Below are positions 34,612-45,499 of a DNA stretch of 64,000 nucleotides, piece after piece. Made by a program: the position numbers and the translations under genes. Position 1 is the first letter of the stretch, and each line of letters begins with the position of its first letter. The notes below the pieces were generated by a model, which worked only from the letters and a program-made list of their open reading frames with translations, made no database searches and was not told the origin of the DNA. The stretch is taken from NCBI GenBank assembly GCA_012861695.1, contig JAAOOA010000376.1, positions 186,001 to 250,000 of the forward strand, written 5' to 3'. The DNA is from Trematomus loennbergii. Taxonomy: Eukaryota > Chordata > Actinopteri > Perciformes > Nototheniidae.

Positions 34612-34971
34612 ACACTTTTTGTTATATTCCATGGAATGCTCTTAACATCCCGATAGCAATGAATATATTAAATGCTTTGACAATAAATACATACAAAATG
34701 TCATCTGTGGAAGCCGTGGCACTGTAAAAAGCACGACCAATCATTTTAGCCGGCCCGGCTAAAATAACTGGATGGCCTACCTGCCTGTCAGCCTTCCATC
34801 TGTGCACAAACTTATCTGGTGCCCTCATTGGTCATGTGCGCGTTCGTGTGTGTTGGAGGAGGGCTCTGTAAGGAAGTCTGAAGGAAGGGGCAGATTTATT
34901 TCGGCTGCGTACTTTCAAATTCTAGCGCACTCGAGCTGGTTTCTCCATTCTTACCTACCCTACCTTTAAGT
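34612..34971 (-). mobile_element. MITE, TTAAAGGTGGGGTAGG family, one end missing
   Basis: Reverse-orientation copy of the element at 58491-58867. The right end GGTTTCTCCATTCTTACC then TACCCTACCTTTAA is intact and the left TIR is absent. The internal palindrome TTTAGCCGGCCCGGCTAAA is retained. It lies 38 bp after exon 9. Confidence 0.8.
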
Positions 34972-35440
34972 GAAAACAAGTCATTATAATTAACTTAAGT
35001 ATTACATTTAAGAGAAACATATTATTAAAAATATATATAAAAACTAAGTTAAATCAATATCATATTTTTACCCTAAATATATAAATTGTTCAAGTGAAAC
35101 AGCTCTTTTTAATCAAACGTTTAAATTATTATAGTAACTAAAACTGTTCAATAAATTAACTAAAGTAGATTATTTCCATTTCAAATTGTAGTGGCATGAC
35201 AAGAAAATATTAAAGTGAAGTCCAAGTACCTCGAATACACACTTACAGTACTTCAATAAATGTACCTTCCACCCCTGAGAGGGACAGATTCCATCCGCCC
35301 TTCATGCTGTAAATCATGTGTTTGAGAGGCTCTCCGCTCTCATACAGTTTGTTATCCAGCTCCAGACGAATGATGCTCCTCGAACAGGATCAATATGAGC
35401 CTTTTTAAAGCGTTGACTCAACTGTGTTTTCTTCATGCAG

Positions 35441-35496
35441 GCGGCTGAGTCAGAGGCCGTCAGTCGACGAGCTGGAGCAGAGGAACATCCTTCAAG
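35441..35496 (+). CDS. phactr4: phactr4 exon 10: RPEL repeat RLSQRPSVDELEQRNILQ
   Basis: The exon is 56 bp, phase 2 to phase 1. Together with the last codons of exon 9 it encodes TRRLSQRPSVDELEQRNIL, a complete RPEL repeat with RP, EL and RNIL. The family role is binding of one G-actin. The donor CAAG|GTAACA is immediately followed by a CA-rich satellite. Confidence 0.94.
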
Positions 35497-36478
35497 GTAA
35501 CACACTGCGTCACACACTGCGTCACACACTGCGTCACACACTGCGTCACACACTGCGCCACACACTCCTCCATCACACACTCACACACTCACCACTCACT
35601 CCATCACACCCTGCGCACACTCCTCCATCACACACTCCTCCATCACACACTCCTCCACTCACACACTCATCACTCACCCATCACACACTCCTCCACACAC
35701 CCTCCATCACACACTCCTCCACTCACACACTCACCACTCACTCATCACACACCCCCACTCACACACTCACACTCACTCACACACACCCCCACGCACACAC
35801 TCACCACTCACCCATCACAACACCACTCATCACTCACACACTCACCACCACTCACAACACACTCATCACTCACACACCACCACTCACTCCATCACACACT
35901 CACCACTCATCACTCACACACTCACCACTCACTCCACACACACTCATCACTCATCACTCACACACTCACCACTCACTCCATCATACACTCCTCCACTCAC
36001 ACACTCACCACTCACTCATCACACACTCCTCCACTCACACACTCACACTCACACACTCACCACTCACTCCATCACACACTCATCACTCATCACTCACACA
36101 CTCACCACTCACTCCATCATACACTCCTCCACTCACACACTCACCACTCACTCATCACACACTCCTCCACTCACACACTCATCACTCACACACTCACCAC
36201 TCACTCCATCACACACTCATCACTCATCACTCACACACTCACCACTCACTCCATCATACACTCCTCCACTCACACACTCACCTCACTCCATCACACACTC
36301 CTCCATCACACACTCCTCCACTCACACACTCACCACTCACTCCATCACACACTCCTCCACTCACTCACTCCATCACACACTCCTCCATCACACACTCCTC
36401 CACTCACACTCATCACTCACACACTCCACTCACACACTCACCACTCACTCCATCACACACTGCATCACACCTCCATCA
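35497..36478. repeat. CACA/CACT-rich satellite directly after exon 10 donor
   Basis: It starts as a 12-bp array TCACACACTGCG (about five copies) and becomes irregular longer units built from CACACTCACCACTCACTCCA and TCACACACTCCTCC. G is almost absent from the + strand for nearly 900 bp. The long His/Thr/Ser frame reading through it is an artefact of stop-poor repeat sequence. Confidence 0.95.
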
Positions 36479-36882
36479 GGTGTGTGTGAGTTTTCACTCA
36501 GTACATCCACAAGGTCAACTCTGTCTCACTTAATTTTCCTCATAACGCTTCAAATCGATATTCTGAACACGCTGCTCGTCCAGCGCTAATGTGTTTTCGT
36601 CCTCCTCTGAAAGCCTCAGACATACGGGCACTAAACACAGCACTATGTAGAATATTGAAGGTGATTTAGAGGTTAACCCCCCCCCCCCCACATGAATGAG
36701 GAAGATGGAAAACCAAGTGAAAGACTTATTAACTAATTAATTATACAAATCAATCAAGCATTCTTTGATTGATCATTGGTTACTTTCACTAAGTGTGTAT
36801 GTGATTATGGTTATTTAAGAATCCTGTATGCCTGAATTTGGTTAGATATCAAGGAGGTGAGTGAGTTTTTTGTCTTTTAAAA

Positions 36883-36884
<2 letters not shown>

Positions 36885-36918
<34 letters not shown>
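36885..36918. repeat. (AT)n microsatellite
   Basis: About 16 AT dinucleotides in intron 10, a potential cruciform. Confidence 0.9.
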
Positions 36919-36921
<3 letters not shown>

Positions 36922-37320
36922 TTTGTGATTTTTATATTGTCTAATATTGCCTCGACTTATGTCAGGGTGCTATTTATTGGTCCATATTAACCTTAAAGCC
37001 TGTAACACTAATATAATTGTTCTCAGGTACCCTAAAGGTTACATTTGTATATCTTTTTGTAGTTTTAGTTTATCATTTTGAACTCAAGTGGTGTGTCTTG
37101 GGAGGCAAATTCACAGGAAATTAATCAAATAAGATTGCAGTATAGTTATTTTAACATGACTTAATTGAGTCTACAGAACAATACTGTGTAGGGAATAAAC
37201 TGTTTCCTTAATATGAGTATACGGTTTTACAAGATTTCTCTCGGTTTCTCTCATGCCTCCTGGGTGAAAACAGAAACAGAGAACTGAGTTAAGTTTTGAT
37301 AGATCGAAATATGTTTTAAT

Positions 37321-38377
37321 CAGGGGTGTCCAAACTACGGCCCGGGGGCCAAATGCGGTCCGCGGGCCATTTTTTATCGGCCCTCGGCAAATTCAAAAGG
37401 TATAATGAATATGGCCCACAAAAGAACCTTGTGCTTGTCTTAGATTGTACTTCTTAAATATAAATGTACAAATATATTACACACTAGTATTCATGTGTTA
37501 ATGAGACCACTTTTCAAATGCATTCAGTCAATTCAAGTTGAAAACTATTTCTAACAAATCTTAGTTGATAAGAAAAAATCCCAATAACTTATTTCCTAAA
37601 CAAGCTTGAAATATACCCTTCATATTTCCTCTTATCATGAGCAATCTGCATTTGATTGATTTTGCTAACTTATAACTGAATTTATGAGGCAAAATACCTC
37701 TAGTGAGTGGCCCAGCCCTTCGTATAGAGAGGCGAAGTCCCGCCCATCTACTTCCGACCCATGGGACCTTATTTCGGAAAAAGTATACATTGTATATGTT
37801 TGTCAATCTTAAAAAATCATTTCCATGTCAAAAAAGTCACAGTTTGTCGTAAAACTGTTGAAATATAAGACTATGAAAAATACGCAACTAGAAAGACTAC
37901 AAATCCCAGAATCCCGGTCCCGCATGCTGGCTCTTACGAACCGACTAACTCCCCTTGTGTGTATGTACAGCTCTCAACATGCCCAGACTTGGAGTGATTT
38001 TCACCTCTTTTAATACTTTCCGCTCATTCTGAAAGAAGAAGTGAAATGTGCCAACGTGACGGCCGTCTTGGTGTGTGGTGCGAGACGGAGATGTAGGTCA
38101 TTGAGCGGTTTCACACAAAAAAAGTGTTACTGCACAGTTTTACGACACATTTTAATTTTTTTGACTTGCAAAATTATCTTTTAAATTGACAAACATCATA
38201 TGTGTAATTCGTGCACAATTCAAACGGGATCGAAGATAATCTGTCTCTCTCCCATTGACTTCAATACATACTTTTTCAGAAATAATGTCCCATGGAGGTC
38301 CCCCGGAAAGGGAGGGACTTCGCCTCTCTATAGCTTTCTGTATGTGGCCCTCAGTTAAAAAGGTTTGGACACCCCTG
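37321..38377. mobile_element. hAT element (CAGGGGTGTCCAAAC ends), non-autonomous
   Basis: The ends CAGGGGTGTCCAAAC and GTTTGGACACCCCTG are exact inverted repeats. The flanking 8-mers GTTTTAAT and GTTTAATT match at 6 of 8 positions. A second element is inserted at 37723-38332. No transposase frame survives. Confidence 0.85.
37723..38332. mobile_element. nested MITE (TATAGAGAGGCGAAGTCCC ends)
   Basis: Long inverted ends (TATAGAGAGGCGAAGTCCC and its complement, then CCATGGGAC, then GAAAAAGTAT) are similar over about 80 bp. The ends can be read as TA duplications, as in Tc1/mariner or PIF-like MITEs, but this is not proven. It lies inside the 37321-38377 element. Confidence 0.8.
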
Positions 38378-38697
38378 GTTTAATTGGTTAAAAACAGTGA
38401 TTGCAGTAAACATGTGCTGTCGTGAAGCATCACTTCTCACAGTTGTCTCCAGAACGTGAAGTGTTATCGTGATTCTTCAGGATCTGTCGACACGTTTTGA
38501 TCTCGTTGTCCTCCACGGCGCCGCTCTTCTGTCCTGAAACGACTCGGCGTGGCCACGCTTCGTACGGGCGCTCACACAAAGCATCGGTTTGTCCGCAGCT
38601 CACCGTGATTAAAGCTTCCCGTTACGGCGTCTCGGTGAAGCAGCTGACTGCCTGCAGTGTTCCTCCTCCTCATGGAATGTGTTTTTTCTTCCTGCAG

Positions 38698-38758
38698 CCA
38701 AGAACGAAGACGACGGCGATTAGAGCGCTGTGAGATCAAACGGAGGCTCACCAGAAAG
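38698..38758 (+). CDS. phactr4: phactr4 exon 11: EIKRRLTRK linker, one base out of frame
   Basis: The acceptor is CTTCCTGCAG and the donor AAAG|GTCAGG, phase 0 at the end. Coming from exon 10 in phase 1 the product reads AKNEDD (mammals have PKNEAD) and then meets TAG at 38722. The conserved EIKRRLTRK at the end is in another frame. One base missing near 38713-38720 would restore continuity. No long homopolymer lies there, so a simple run-length error is a weaker explanation than in exons 5 and 7. Confidence 0.82.
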
Positions 38759-38889
38759 GTCAGGATGAACACGAGACCTGAATCACACACGTGGACCAGA
38801 TAACCACACACTTTAAACTGATCCTTTTATTCATGTTTTTAGATGTATATATACAACAGATGTATTTAACACTTCTTCTCGGCCCTCAG

Positions 38890-39027
38890 CTCTCTCAGAG
38901 ACCCACGGTGGCCGAGCTCGAGGCGAGGAAGATCCTCCGTTTCCATCAGAACGTGGAGAGCACGCACGCACACGAGTACGACCGGAGAGCCGATAAACCG
39001 TGGACCAAGCTCACTCCTGCCGACAAG
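38890..39027 (+). CDS. phactr4: phactr4 exon 12: last RPEL and PP1-binding string
   Basis: The exon is 138 bp, phase 0 to phase 0. It encodes [18 protein letters not shown], then [18 protein letters not shown], then [10 protein letters not shown]. The last RPEL is intact. In PHACTR structures the segment from ILRF through YDRRADKPW wraps over PP1 (the RVxF-PhiPhi-R-W string). ILRF, DRR and the Trp are kept here, while the middle (VEV in mammals) reads VES. The donor abuts a CA repeat. Confidence 0.94.
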
Positions 39028-39056
39028 GTGGAACACACACACACACGCACACGCAC

Positions 39057-39091
<35 letters not shown>

Positions 39092-39196
39092 CGTCCTCTA
39101 CACGCACACACACACACGCACACACACACACACACTTTCATTTACACACACAAACACACACCTTCATCTACACACTCACTCCTGCTGACAAGGTGA

Positions 39197-39239
<43 letters not shown>

Positions 39240-39412
39240 ACACACACACACTCCGTCCTCTACACGCACACACACACACGCACACACACACACACACACT
39301 TTCATTTACACACACAAACACACACCTTCATCTACCACTCACTCCTGCTGACAAGGTGAGACACACACACACACACACACACACACACAACACACACACA
39401 CACACACTCTGT
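39028..39412. repeat. CA microsatellite with two copies of the exon 12 donor region
   Basis: The CTCACTCCTGCYGACAAGGT end of exon 12 recurs at about 39173-39194 and 39336-39357, each embedded in CA repeats and followed by GAGACACAC. The spacing is 165 and 163 bp. CTTTCATTTACACACACAAA also recurs. This is a tandem expansion that carried the exon edge and its splice site with it. Confidence 0.9.
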
Positions 39413-39547
39413 CTCCGTCCTCTCCACACACTAACTGACGCTTAGAGCTCCTGCAGAAAGAGCTTCTGATCCCTGAGAGGTTTTACCAGCGATGGAGGAT
39501 TTGCATTCCAAGCAGATTCAGTATCGAGGAGGAATCCTAGGAATGCA

Positions 39548-39589
<42 letters not shown>

Positions 39590-39618
39590 ATACACAACAC
39601 ATACACACACACACACTT
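39548..39618. repeat. (CA)n microsatellite
   Basis: An imperfect CA run, a third array in intron 12. Confidence 0.9.
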
Positions 39619-40431
39619 GTTGTTCACACTGCTTAATGTCTGAGCTGAGTTTTACCCAGTGAATGACCTGGTTCTGTAAGGCTCAGGAAACATGAAAGAA
39701 CTGGGATTTATATGAAGTTACTTCAAGCACATATTCTTTACCGTTTGATTTTGTTACCATTTTGGCTGTTTTTGCAAATGGCCTAAGTTTATGGTGCTTT
39801 ATTTTTTCATTTATTAAGTTCAAACTCTTCCCCTATATAATAAAGTAAGGACTAAAAAGAACTAAAATGTCCCGATTGAAAACCATAAAGCATATTTTTT
39901 TTATCTTATTGCCATTATAGCAGCAACTCTTTTTATAATTTGAGGCTTTTTAATTTAACTTTTTACTATTTTCCACTAGATTAACGCATTTTCTCTATTT
40001 ATCAATATACTAGTTAAAATAGTAAAATAATGTTTAAAATAAAAAAGAATAAACAAAAAAGAATCCAAAATATATATTCAAATAATTAAACATAACAAAA
40101 TAAAAATAATTACGTGACAGTCAGCAGTGATCTAAACATCTTCAGCTTTATTTTTTCATTGAATTGTTTATTTGAAGAGGGACAGTGCTCATTGATGAAC
40201 ATTTTTAACAATTAATGCTTCAAAATGTAAATATGCCGGATTTTAGCTTTGAGCTAATTTCCATCCGTAGTTACGTCACATACAACATTTAAGAACATGA
40301 CATTTATATGCATAGAAAAATAAATACATGATATGCAGAAAGAGCATGAGCAGCATACAAGCATTTACCACATGGCAGCACAATGTAGCAGCTATGGTAT
40401 ATAAAGTGCAAGAGAAGATAAAAGTGCTACA

Positions 40432-40927
40432 TAAAGTGACCTATCATGCAAAATGCACTTTTGTACGTCTTTTATACATGAATATGTGTCCCCGGTGTTC
40501 CAGGGAACTCACCAAGTGTCAGAAAACACAACCCTCTCTATTTTCCTCCATACCCAAATCTCTAAAAAAGGGGCTGCAACGGATCTGATAAAAACTGATC
40601 CAGATTTGAACACTGTCCTGACGTCAGGACAGTGGCGCTACGGCTATTGGGCCAACTCCACCAATCAGGAGGAGACAGCCACGGCCATTGCCGTTCGAAA
40701 GCGCTGGAAGACGTTGTAGTACATATGCCAGGCCTGTAGATGGTGCTGTTCTCACTGAATCTGCTCTTGCAAAAACAGAGCTAGAAATGGTCAAATTGAG
40801 CAAAATGAGGCATGGCTAAAATGCATGATCTGTTTGGTATTTTGAAAAATAAAAAGTATAAATATGCCTTATATAGCTATGGTCCTACACTATACTATTC
40901 AAATATAGCATGATAGGTCCACTTTAA
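40432..40927. mobile_element. MITE, same family as 8665-10183
   Basis: The ends TAAAGTGACCTATCATGC and, inverted, TTAAAGTGGACCTATCATGC are TIRs. Internal matches to 8665-10183 are AAAATGCACTTTT, ATGTGTCCCCGGTGT and CAAAATGAGGCATGGCTA. This uninterrupted copy shows the normal length, about 500 bp. Confidence 0.85.
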
Positions 40928-41327
40928 GTTGTCCTTTAAAACTGTTCAAAGTGGGACCATCCCGTATCTCAGTTGGGAGAGGACATTTTGTCCGAAAGTG
41001 GTCCGTCTGCGGTGGACTTCACAGTCTCCTCTGGTTTCTGACCTAGTGCAGCGTCCAGTGTGTTTTTTGTGGATGAGTTCCCCTAAGGGAGTGGGGCCAG
41101 TCCATGTAAACATTTATTAAAAAAACACATACTGTTAAAAGACTTAACATTTTCCAAACTCAAGAAATTGTGTTTTTCAAGGATGGTACAGTGGTGGTAT
41201 GAATGTGTCTTTCTGTCAAACACCTTGATAGCTCTCTTGTACAGCTATCCCCACGCTGCCTCTCTTCCTCTGTGCCTCGTTGTGAATGATAAAAGCTGAA
41301 TTGGCGTTTCTCTCTGTCTGCCCTCAG

Positions 41328-41404
41328 GCTGCCATCCGTAAAGAGCTCAACGAATTCAAGAGCTCCGAGATGGAGGTTCACGAAGAAAGCAGGATCTACA
41401 CCCG
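41328..41404 (+). CDS. phactr4: phactr4 exon 13: AAIRKELNEFKSSEMEVHEES
   Basis: The exon is phase 0 to phase 2. AAIRKELNEFKSSEMEVHEE then SRIYTR is nearly identical to the end of mammalian PHACTR2 and PHACTR4 and forms the helix that packs on PP1. The donor is CG|GTCAGA. Confidence 0.95.
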
Positions 41405-41531
41405 GTCAGAATCCTACCTCCTATACATCCGTTATTCACCTGAACATCAGAAAATCATCCTCAGATCTCTTTGGAAGGTTATTAGAAAGACGTTCGCAGC
41501 TACAATAACCTTTCCCCTCTTTGTCTTCCAG

Positions 41532-41547
41532 GTTTCATCGGCCTTAG
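41532..41547 (+). CDS. phactr4: phactr4 last coding exon: ...RFHRP stop
   Basis: The acceptor GTCTTCCAG is followed by G TTT CAT CGG CCT TAG, which completes the Arg codon from exon 13 and gives RFHRP then stop. The (F/Y)HRP end is the invariant C-terminus of the PHACTR family and contacts PP1. The exon continues as 3' UTR. Confidence 0.95.
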
Positions 41548-41950
41548 CTGCTAATGCTAGCCAGTAAAGCACTTAGACGGAGGAGTAAAAAGCCTGTGGT
41601 CCGTTAAATAACTGACTGCATGCTAACCTGCTAACAGCTGGAGACACTACTGTCGCTGATCTGAAGCTAAAGAAGCCTCAGATCGGTTCCCCTCCTCAGA
41701 CGTTCTCCGTGGAGTTCAGGACTCGAGGAGTTAGTTTGTAGGTGCGTCCATGATGGAGGTACCTGGTGCCAACACTGAATGAAAGAGTGGGAACACACCC
41801 CCCCACACACACACCTCCCGAAACACACCCCAGAAGACTGACCGCTGGAGGGTGATCACCTCCGGGGAAACGCCTCCCCACGCCTTCACCTGCCTTCTTC
41901 TACTTCCTTCTGAGGGAAGACTATGCACATAGAGATCTTTGTAGCTCCTA

Positions 41951-42522
41951 TTAAAGGAATCATTCACCCACAAAATGATTATGAATTACTCACCTTTAAG
42001 TTATTGAAGAAATCACATGCTTTACGGTGAACGAAGACATCAAGACAATGAAAAATGTACGGTTTCCCAACACTAAAATTATACCAAAACCTCCAAACTC
42101 TCATTCATATTGTTTGCAGTACAAACCAAGTCTCGTTTATTTTTTTGTATTGATGTTTTCGTACATTTAAGCTGTTGTTAAACCACTTTAATTTACTTCA
42201 ATTTATCAAGAATTCTCCTTCGATTCAATATCCCATAATTGATATTGGTGCTTCTCTGAAATTGCCTCACTATAAGATTCTTGCTGAACAAGAATAAATG
42301 ATGTTGATAAAGGCAAACAATCCAGAGCTTGAACAGTGATTCATTTATAATACAGCCAATTTAAAACCAATACAAATACATTTACAACATATTATAAAAT
42401 ACAAAATACAGATACAACATTGATATATTTCCCAGCGAATGAAAAGGAACAGTTTTCTACAAGAATTCAAGGTTTAGAGGGGAATTAATTGATATTATTT
42501 TGTGGGCGAATCACTCCTTTAA
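41951..42522. mobile_element. MITE inside the 3' UTR (TTAAAGGAATCATTCACCCA ends)
   Basis: The ends TTAAAGGAATCATTCACCCA and, inverted, TTAAAGGAGTGATTCGCCCA both continue into CAAAAT. This type of terminus is very common in teleosts. It contributes an AATAAA at 42293 to the transcript. Confidence 0.8.
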
Positions 42523-42884
42523 CACCCTTAATGGTACCACTAAACGAATGTGTTTTAAACTGGCTATAAGTGCGTGTTGGTACTACAAACACCTGCCTTA
42601 CTCCTCACAGGATCTCATGTAATGTGAACGACAGCAGTGTGTTTCGTATTTAAACTCTTTGAATCCACATGTGTGTGAGTAGACCCTCAGAGCGCTGATT
42701 CCTAACAATAATATGTGTGCATTTTTTACTGTATTTTTGTCATTTAAATGATTCTCATGGAGCACATGTCACTAGGTTTTTTTTTCTTTTCTAATAAGGC
42801 ACTTTATGTTCCTTAAATTGGGTGTATAGAAAAAAAAAGTCTATAAATCGATGTTTATATAATTGAATTATCCGAGCGGGAAAA

Positions 42885-42892
42885 TGTACATA
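42885..42892 (+). promoter_or_regulatory. Pumilio response element TGTACATA
   Basis: An exact match to UGUANAUA in the distal 3' UTR. An 8-mer like this can occur by chance. Confidence 0.35.
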
Positions 42893-43152
42893 TTTTTATT
42901 TTCCTGGCTGTTTTATTGGTACTTTATATATGCAAGTCCCCCTGTAGGCTGCAATTGTATAGATCACCTCTGTAGATGTGATTATATTGTACATCCTCAG
43001 TAATGCTGACATGTTTTAATTGTAAAGTATTTCTCTAATGTTATTTCCAAGTAGTAATGGTACAACATGTTTTTGTTTTTTTGATACAGAGATCTTTAAA
43101 ATGTTTTTTTTCTTTGCAAAGCACACTGTATAAATGAACAATCCACTCAGTC

Positions 43153-43158
43153 ATTAAA
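43153..43158 (+). promoter_or_regulatory. ATTAAA polyadenylation signal
   Basis: A variant poly(A) signal followed within 20 bp by a GT/T-rich stretch (CCTGTGATTTTCATTT). It fits the end of phactr4. An alternative AATAAA is at 42293, inside the MITE. Confidence 0.55.
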
Positions 43159-43290
43159 ATAACCTGTGATTTTCATTTCAATATGCTCTCCTCATTCATT
43201 ATGTTAGTGGACTCTGGAAATGACCAGATGAGGGCAGTGTTAATAATATGATCAGGATTCAGAATAAATCCAATAACGTGCTTCACGAAA

Positions 43291-44103
43291 AAGAACGCCC
43301 TATTATGCTTTTTCCCCTTTCCTGTAGTGTGTTTATACTGTAGGTTTTGGTGCATGTAAATGGTCTCTAGAGGGAGTTTCTCTCCTACACACTGACCTGC
43401 CTGAAACGCATTCATTGGACTCCTTTTGTTTACTTCCAGAACATATTGACATCACTACAGTATGTAACACTCACGCTCCTATTGGCCAGTGCTCCAACAC
43501 ATTGTACGTGACATCTCTAAGCGGTTAACCAATCACAACAGAGCCGGACAGCTAACCAATCAGAGCAGACTGGGCTCTGGTTTCAGACAGAGGGTGAAAA
43601 GTGGTGCTGCAGCACAGGCAGTATGAGGAAAATAAAGAGCTTTTTGAACATTAAAGCATGGAGACATGTAGAGACACTACATACTGATATACACCTGAAC
43701 ATCAGCAGGAGAGGACTCTTTAAAGTAGAGGCACTACATACTGATATACACCTGAACATCAGCAGGAGAGGACTCTTTAAAGTAGAGACACTACATACTG
43801 ATATACACCTGAACATCAGCAGGAGAGGACTCTTTAAAGTAGAGACACTACATACTGATATACACCTGAACATCAGCAGGAGAGGACTCTTTAAAGTAGA
43901 GACACTACATACTGATATACACCTGAACATCAGCAGGATAGGACTCTTTAAATACTTTCTGATATCACCGGATACTGGACCTGTGTAACTGACATACTGT
44001 AGTGTTTTTCTCTTTAACCTTCCCCATGACACTTATTAGCAGATAGTAGCTTCTTTAAATGTCAAATGATTATTACAATGAGCTGATATAGGCACCTTTT
44101 AAC
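43291..44103. mobile_element. MITE expanded by an internal 57-bp tandem array
   Basis: It starts CCCTATTATGCTTTTTCCCC and ends GATATAGGCACCTTTTAA. Relatives are fragments at 32645, 54533 and 56250. It carries phrases AATAAAGAGCTTTTTGAACA and GCATGGAGACATGT shared with 54533-54712. Confidence 0.7.
43667..43951. repeat. 57-bp tandem repeat, 5 copies
   Basis: The unit is AGTAGAGACACTACATACTG, ATATACACCTGAACATCAGC, AGGAGAGGACTCTTTAA, with starts at 43667, 43724, 43781, 43838 and 43895. The copies are almost identical. Since 57 is a multiple of 3, it leaves open frames on both strands (121 and 149 codons) that are not genes. Confidence 0.97.
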
Positions 44104-45490
44104 CTGATATGTTGAACTTCCTGTGTTTTATGTCTACTGATAATACCACATTTCCAGGTTCAGAAAGTCCATTATTGCTTTTTATTTCCCAAAAAGCAAT
44201 AAATGTGCTCTTTCATCACATGTTCAAGGGCGAGTCTAAAGACATCATTAGTCATGCAGCCCAGAAAGAGCAAACTAATTCAGATAGAGATGATAGTAAG
44301 AACAATTATAGATTAAACCAAGCAATTTGACAATTTTCTTTTTATTTTACAGTTATTTAAATTGTTCATCATAGATTTATTTTTTGGTCACTGAATTTTC
44401 AAATTAATTAATTGGCACGATGCTCTATATGTGTTGCCAAATCACAACTGTGAAAAGAAAATGAATGAACGTTAGTTAGAAACATTTAAATTAAAACAAG
44501 CTATATGTTTTCTTTTAATATATACTAAGTATTAAGAAAGCATCGTGCAAAACAGCAAAAAAACAATGTGCTTATGAACTGATAATACTTTAGAGACATG
44601 TAAGCAATTGTAGTAATAGATTTTATAATACAATTAAGAGATAGTATTGTAAGGATAATAAAAGCAGCCCTTAATCTATACATGTCCATATAACAAGGAT
44701 GCTGATGGTAGATATCATTTGGTACCTGTCACACACACCATCGTTTGTACACAATTTACACATTGATTGATTATTCAGCCCACTGACCAACGTAACAATT
44801 ACTGTCTTGTTATCATTGTAACAAGGAAGGAAGGAACCACTGTCACACGGGACTGCTTCTGAGTGATCTGATGGAGCAAAACCATCAAAATGTTCCTTCA
44901 TTATCTAAACATGACATGACAGCAGACATAATATATATCATCTTCATCCTTGTGTCGGGTAATTCACAGTCAAATGAAATAGCTTTAATGGCATGACCAT
45001 AATAAAATACAGTTCTGCCAAAAGCACTGTGTTGACAATTACAATACCCCCCTTATTCCCTCATCACATAAACAGCTTATTGTGCGTGTCCATGCATACT
45101 GATTCCGCATTATTGAGTTTTGATAACCATGCATGTGCAGGATAATCAATTATTTATACATACAATAGATTGAAACATGGACATGCAGTCCAACAGTCCA
45201 TTTTGCAAAGAAGTGGTTCATGATGAACATGTTTACATTGTTGGCAGTGTGTGGAAAATGTTGCTATCTTTACTGCAGTTCCTCCTCACTTTTGGCACTT
45301 CCATGACATCCATGTCAATAAGTGTCAAACAGGAGAAGACCTCACCTGCTATGTGCACGTCATTCACAGTTCTGAATGATGACACTTTCTCCTTAAAGTT
45401 TACTATCAGAGTTGTATCTTGACTTTGTAAACAGAATTTGATTACAGTTTTAAGTTCTCTAATATGTAAAAAACGTTTTACTGACAGCAA
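44104..45490. other. intergenic, nothing specific seen
   Basis: AT-rich sequence with chance frames up to about 85 codons and no repeat ends recognised. Confidence 0.5.
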
Positions 45491-45499
45491 AGGGTTAAT

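Larger units (their letters stand above)
10398..43175 (+). other. phactr4: phactr4-like gene, whole transcription unit
   Basis: This is a spliced gene for a phosphatase and actin regulator. Family knowledge: PHACTR proteins bind G-actin through RPEL repeats and protein phosphatase 1 through the C-terminus, and act on cytoskeleton and cofilin control. Seen here are a KWRKKK basic block, an RPEL-like repeat in exon 3, two intact RPEL repeats (SQRPSVDELEQRNIL and [15 protein letters not shown]), the DYDRR-like [10 protein letters not shown] string, and the ending RFHRP. PHACTR4 rather than PHACTR1-3 is favoured by IPLHILIQRAL, RAHSLLFE, LPITIE and the SREQW block before the third RPEL. The paralogue (4a or 4b) cannot be decided. 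The joined coding length is about 3,180 nt. Three exons need a one-base correction to keep frame. The listed start is that of the MENP first coding exon; non-coding exons may lie further upstream. Confidence 0.88.
41548..43175 (+). other. phactr4: phactr4 3' UTR
   Basis: There is about 1.6 kb between the stop and an ATTAAA at 43153. It includes a MITE at 41951-42522 and an AT-rich distal half typical of a regulated 3' UTR. The end is an estimate. Confidence 0.6.

Noticed and set aside
35424..36533. 369-codon His/Thr/Ser-rich open frame
   Set aside because: It begins in the true exon 10 but then simply reads through a CA-rich satellite that lacks stop codons. A strong donor at 35497 ends the exon.
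43583..44032. Repeat protein with a 19-residue unit (both strands)
   Set aside because: It arises from the 57-bp tandem array inside a MITE. No promoter or splice sites, and the unit is open on both strands.
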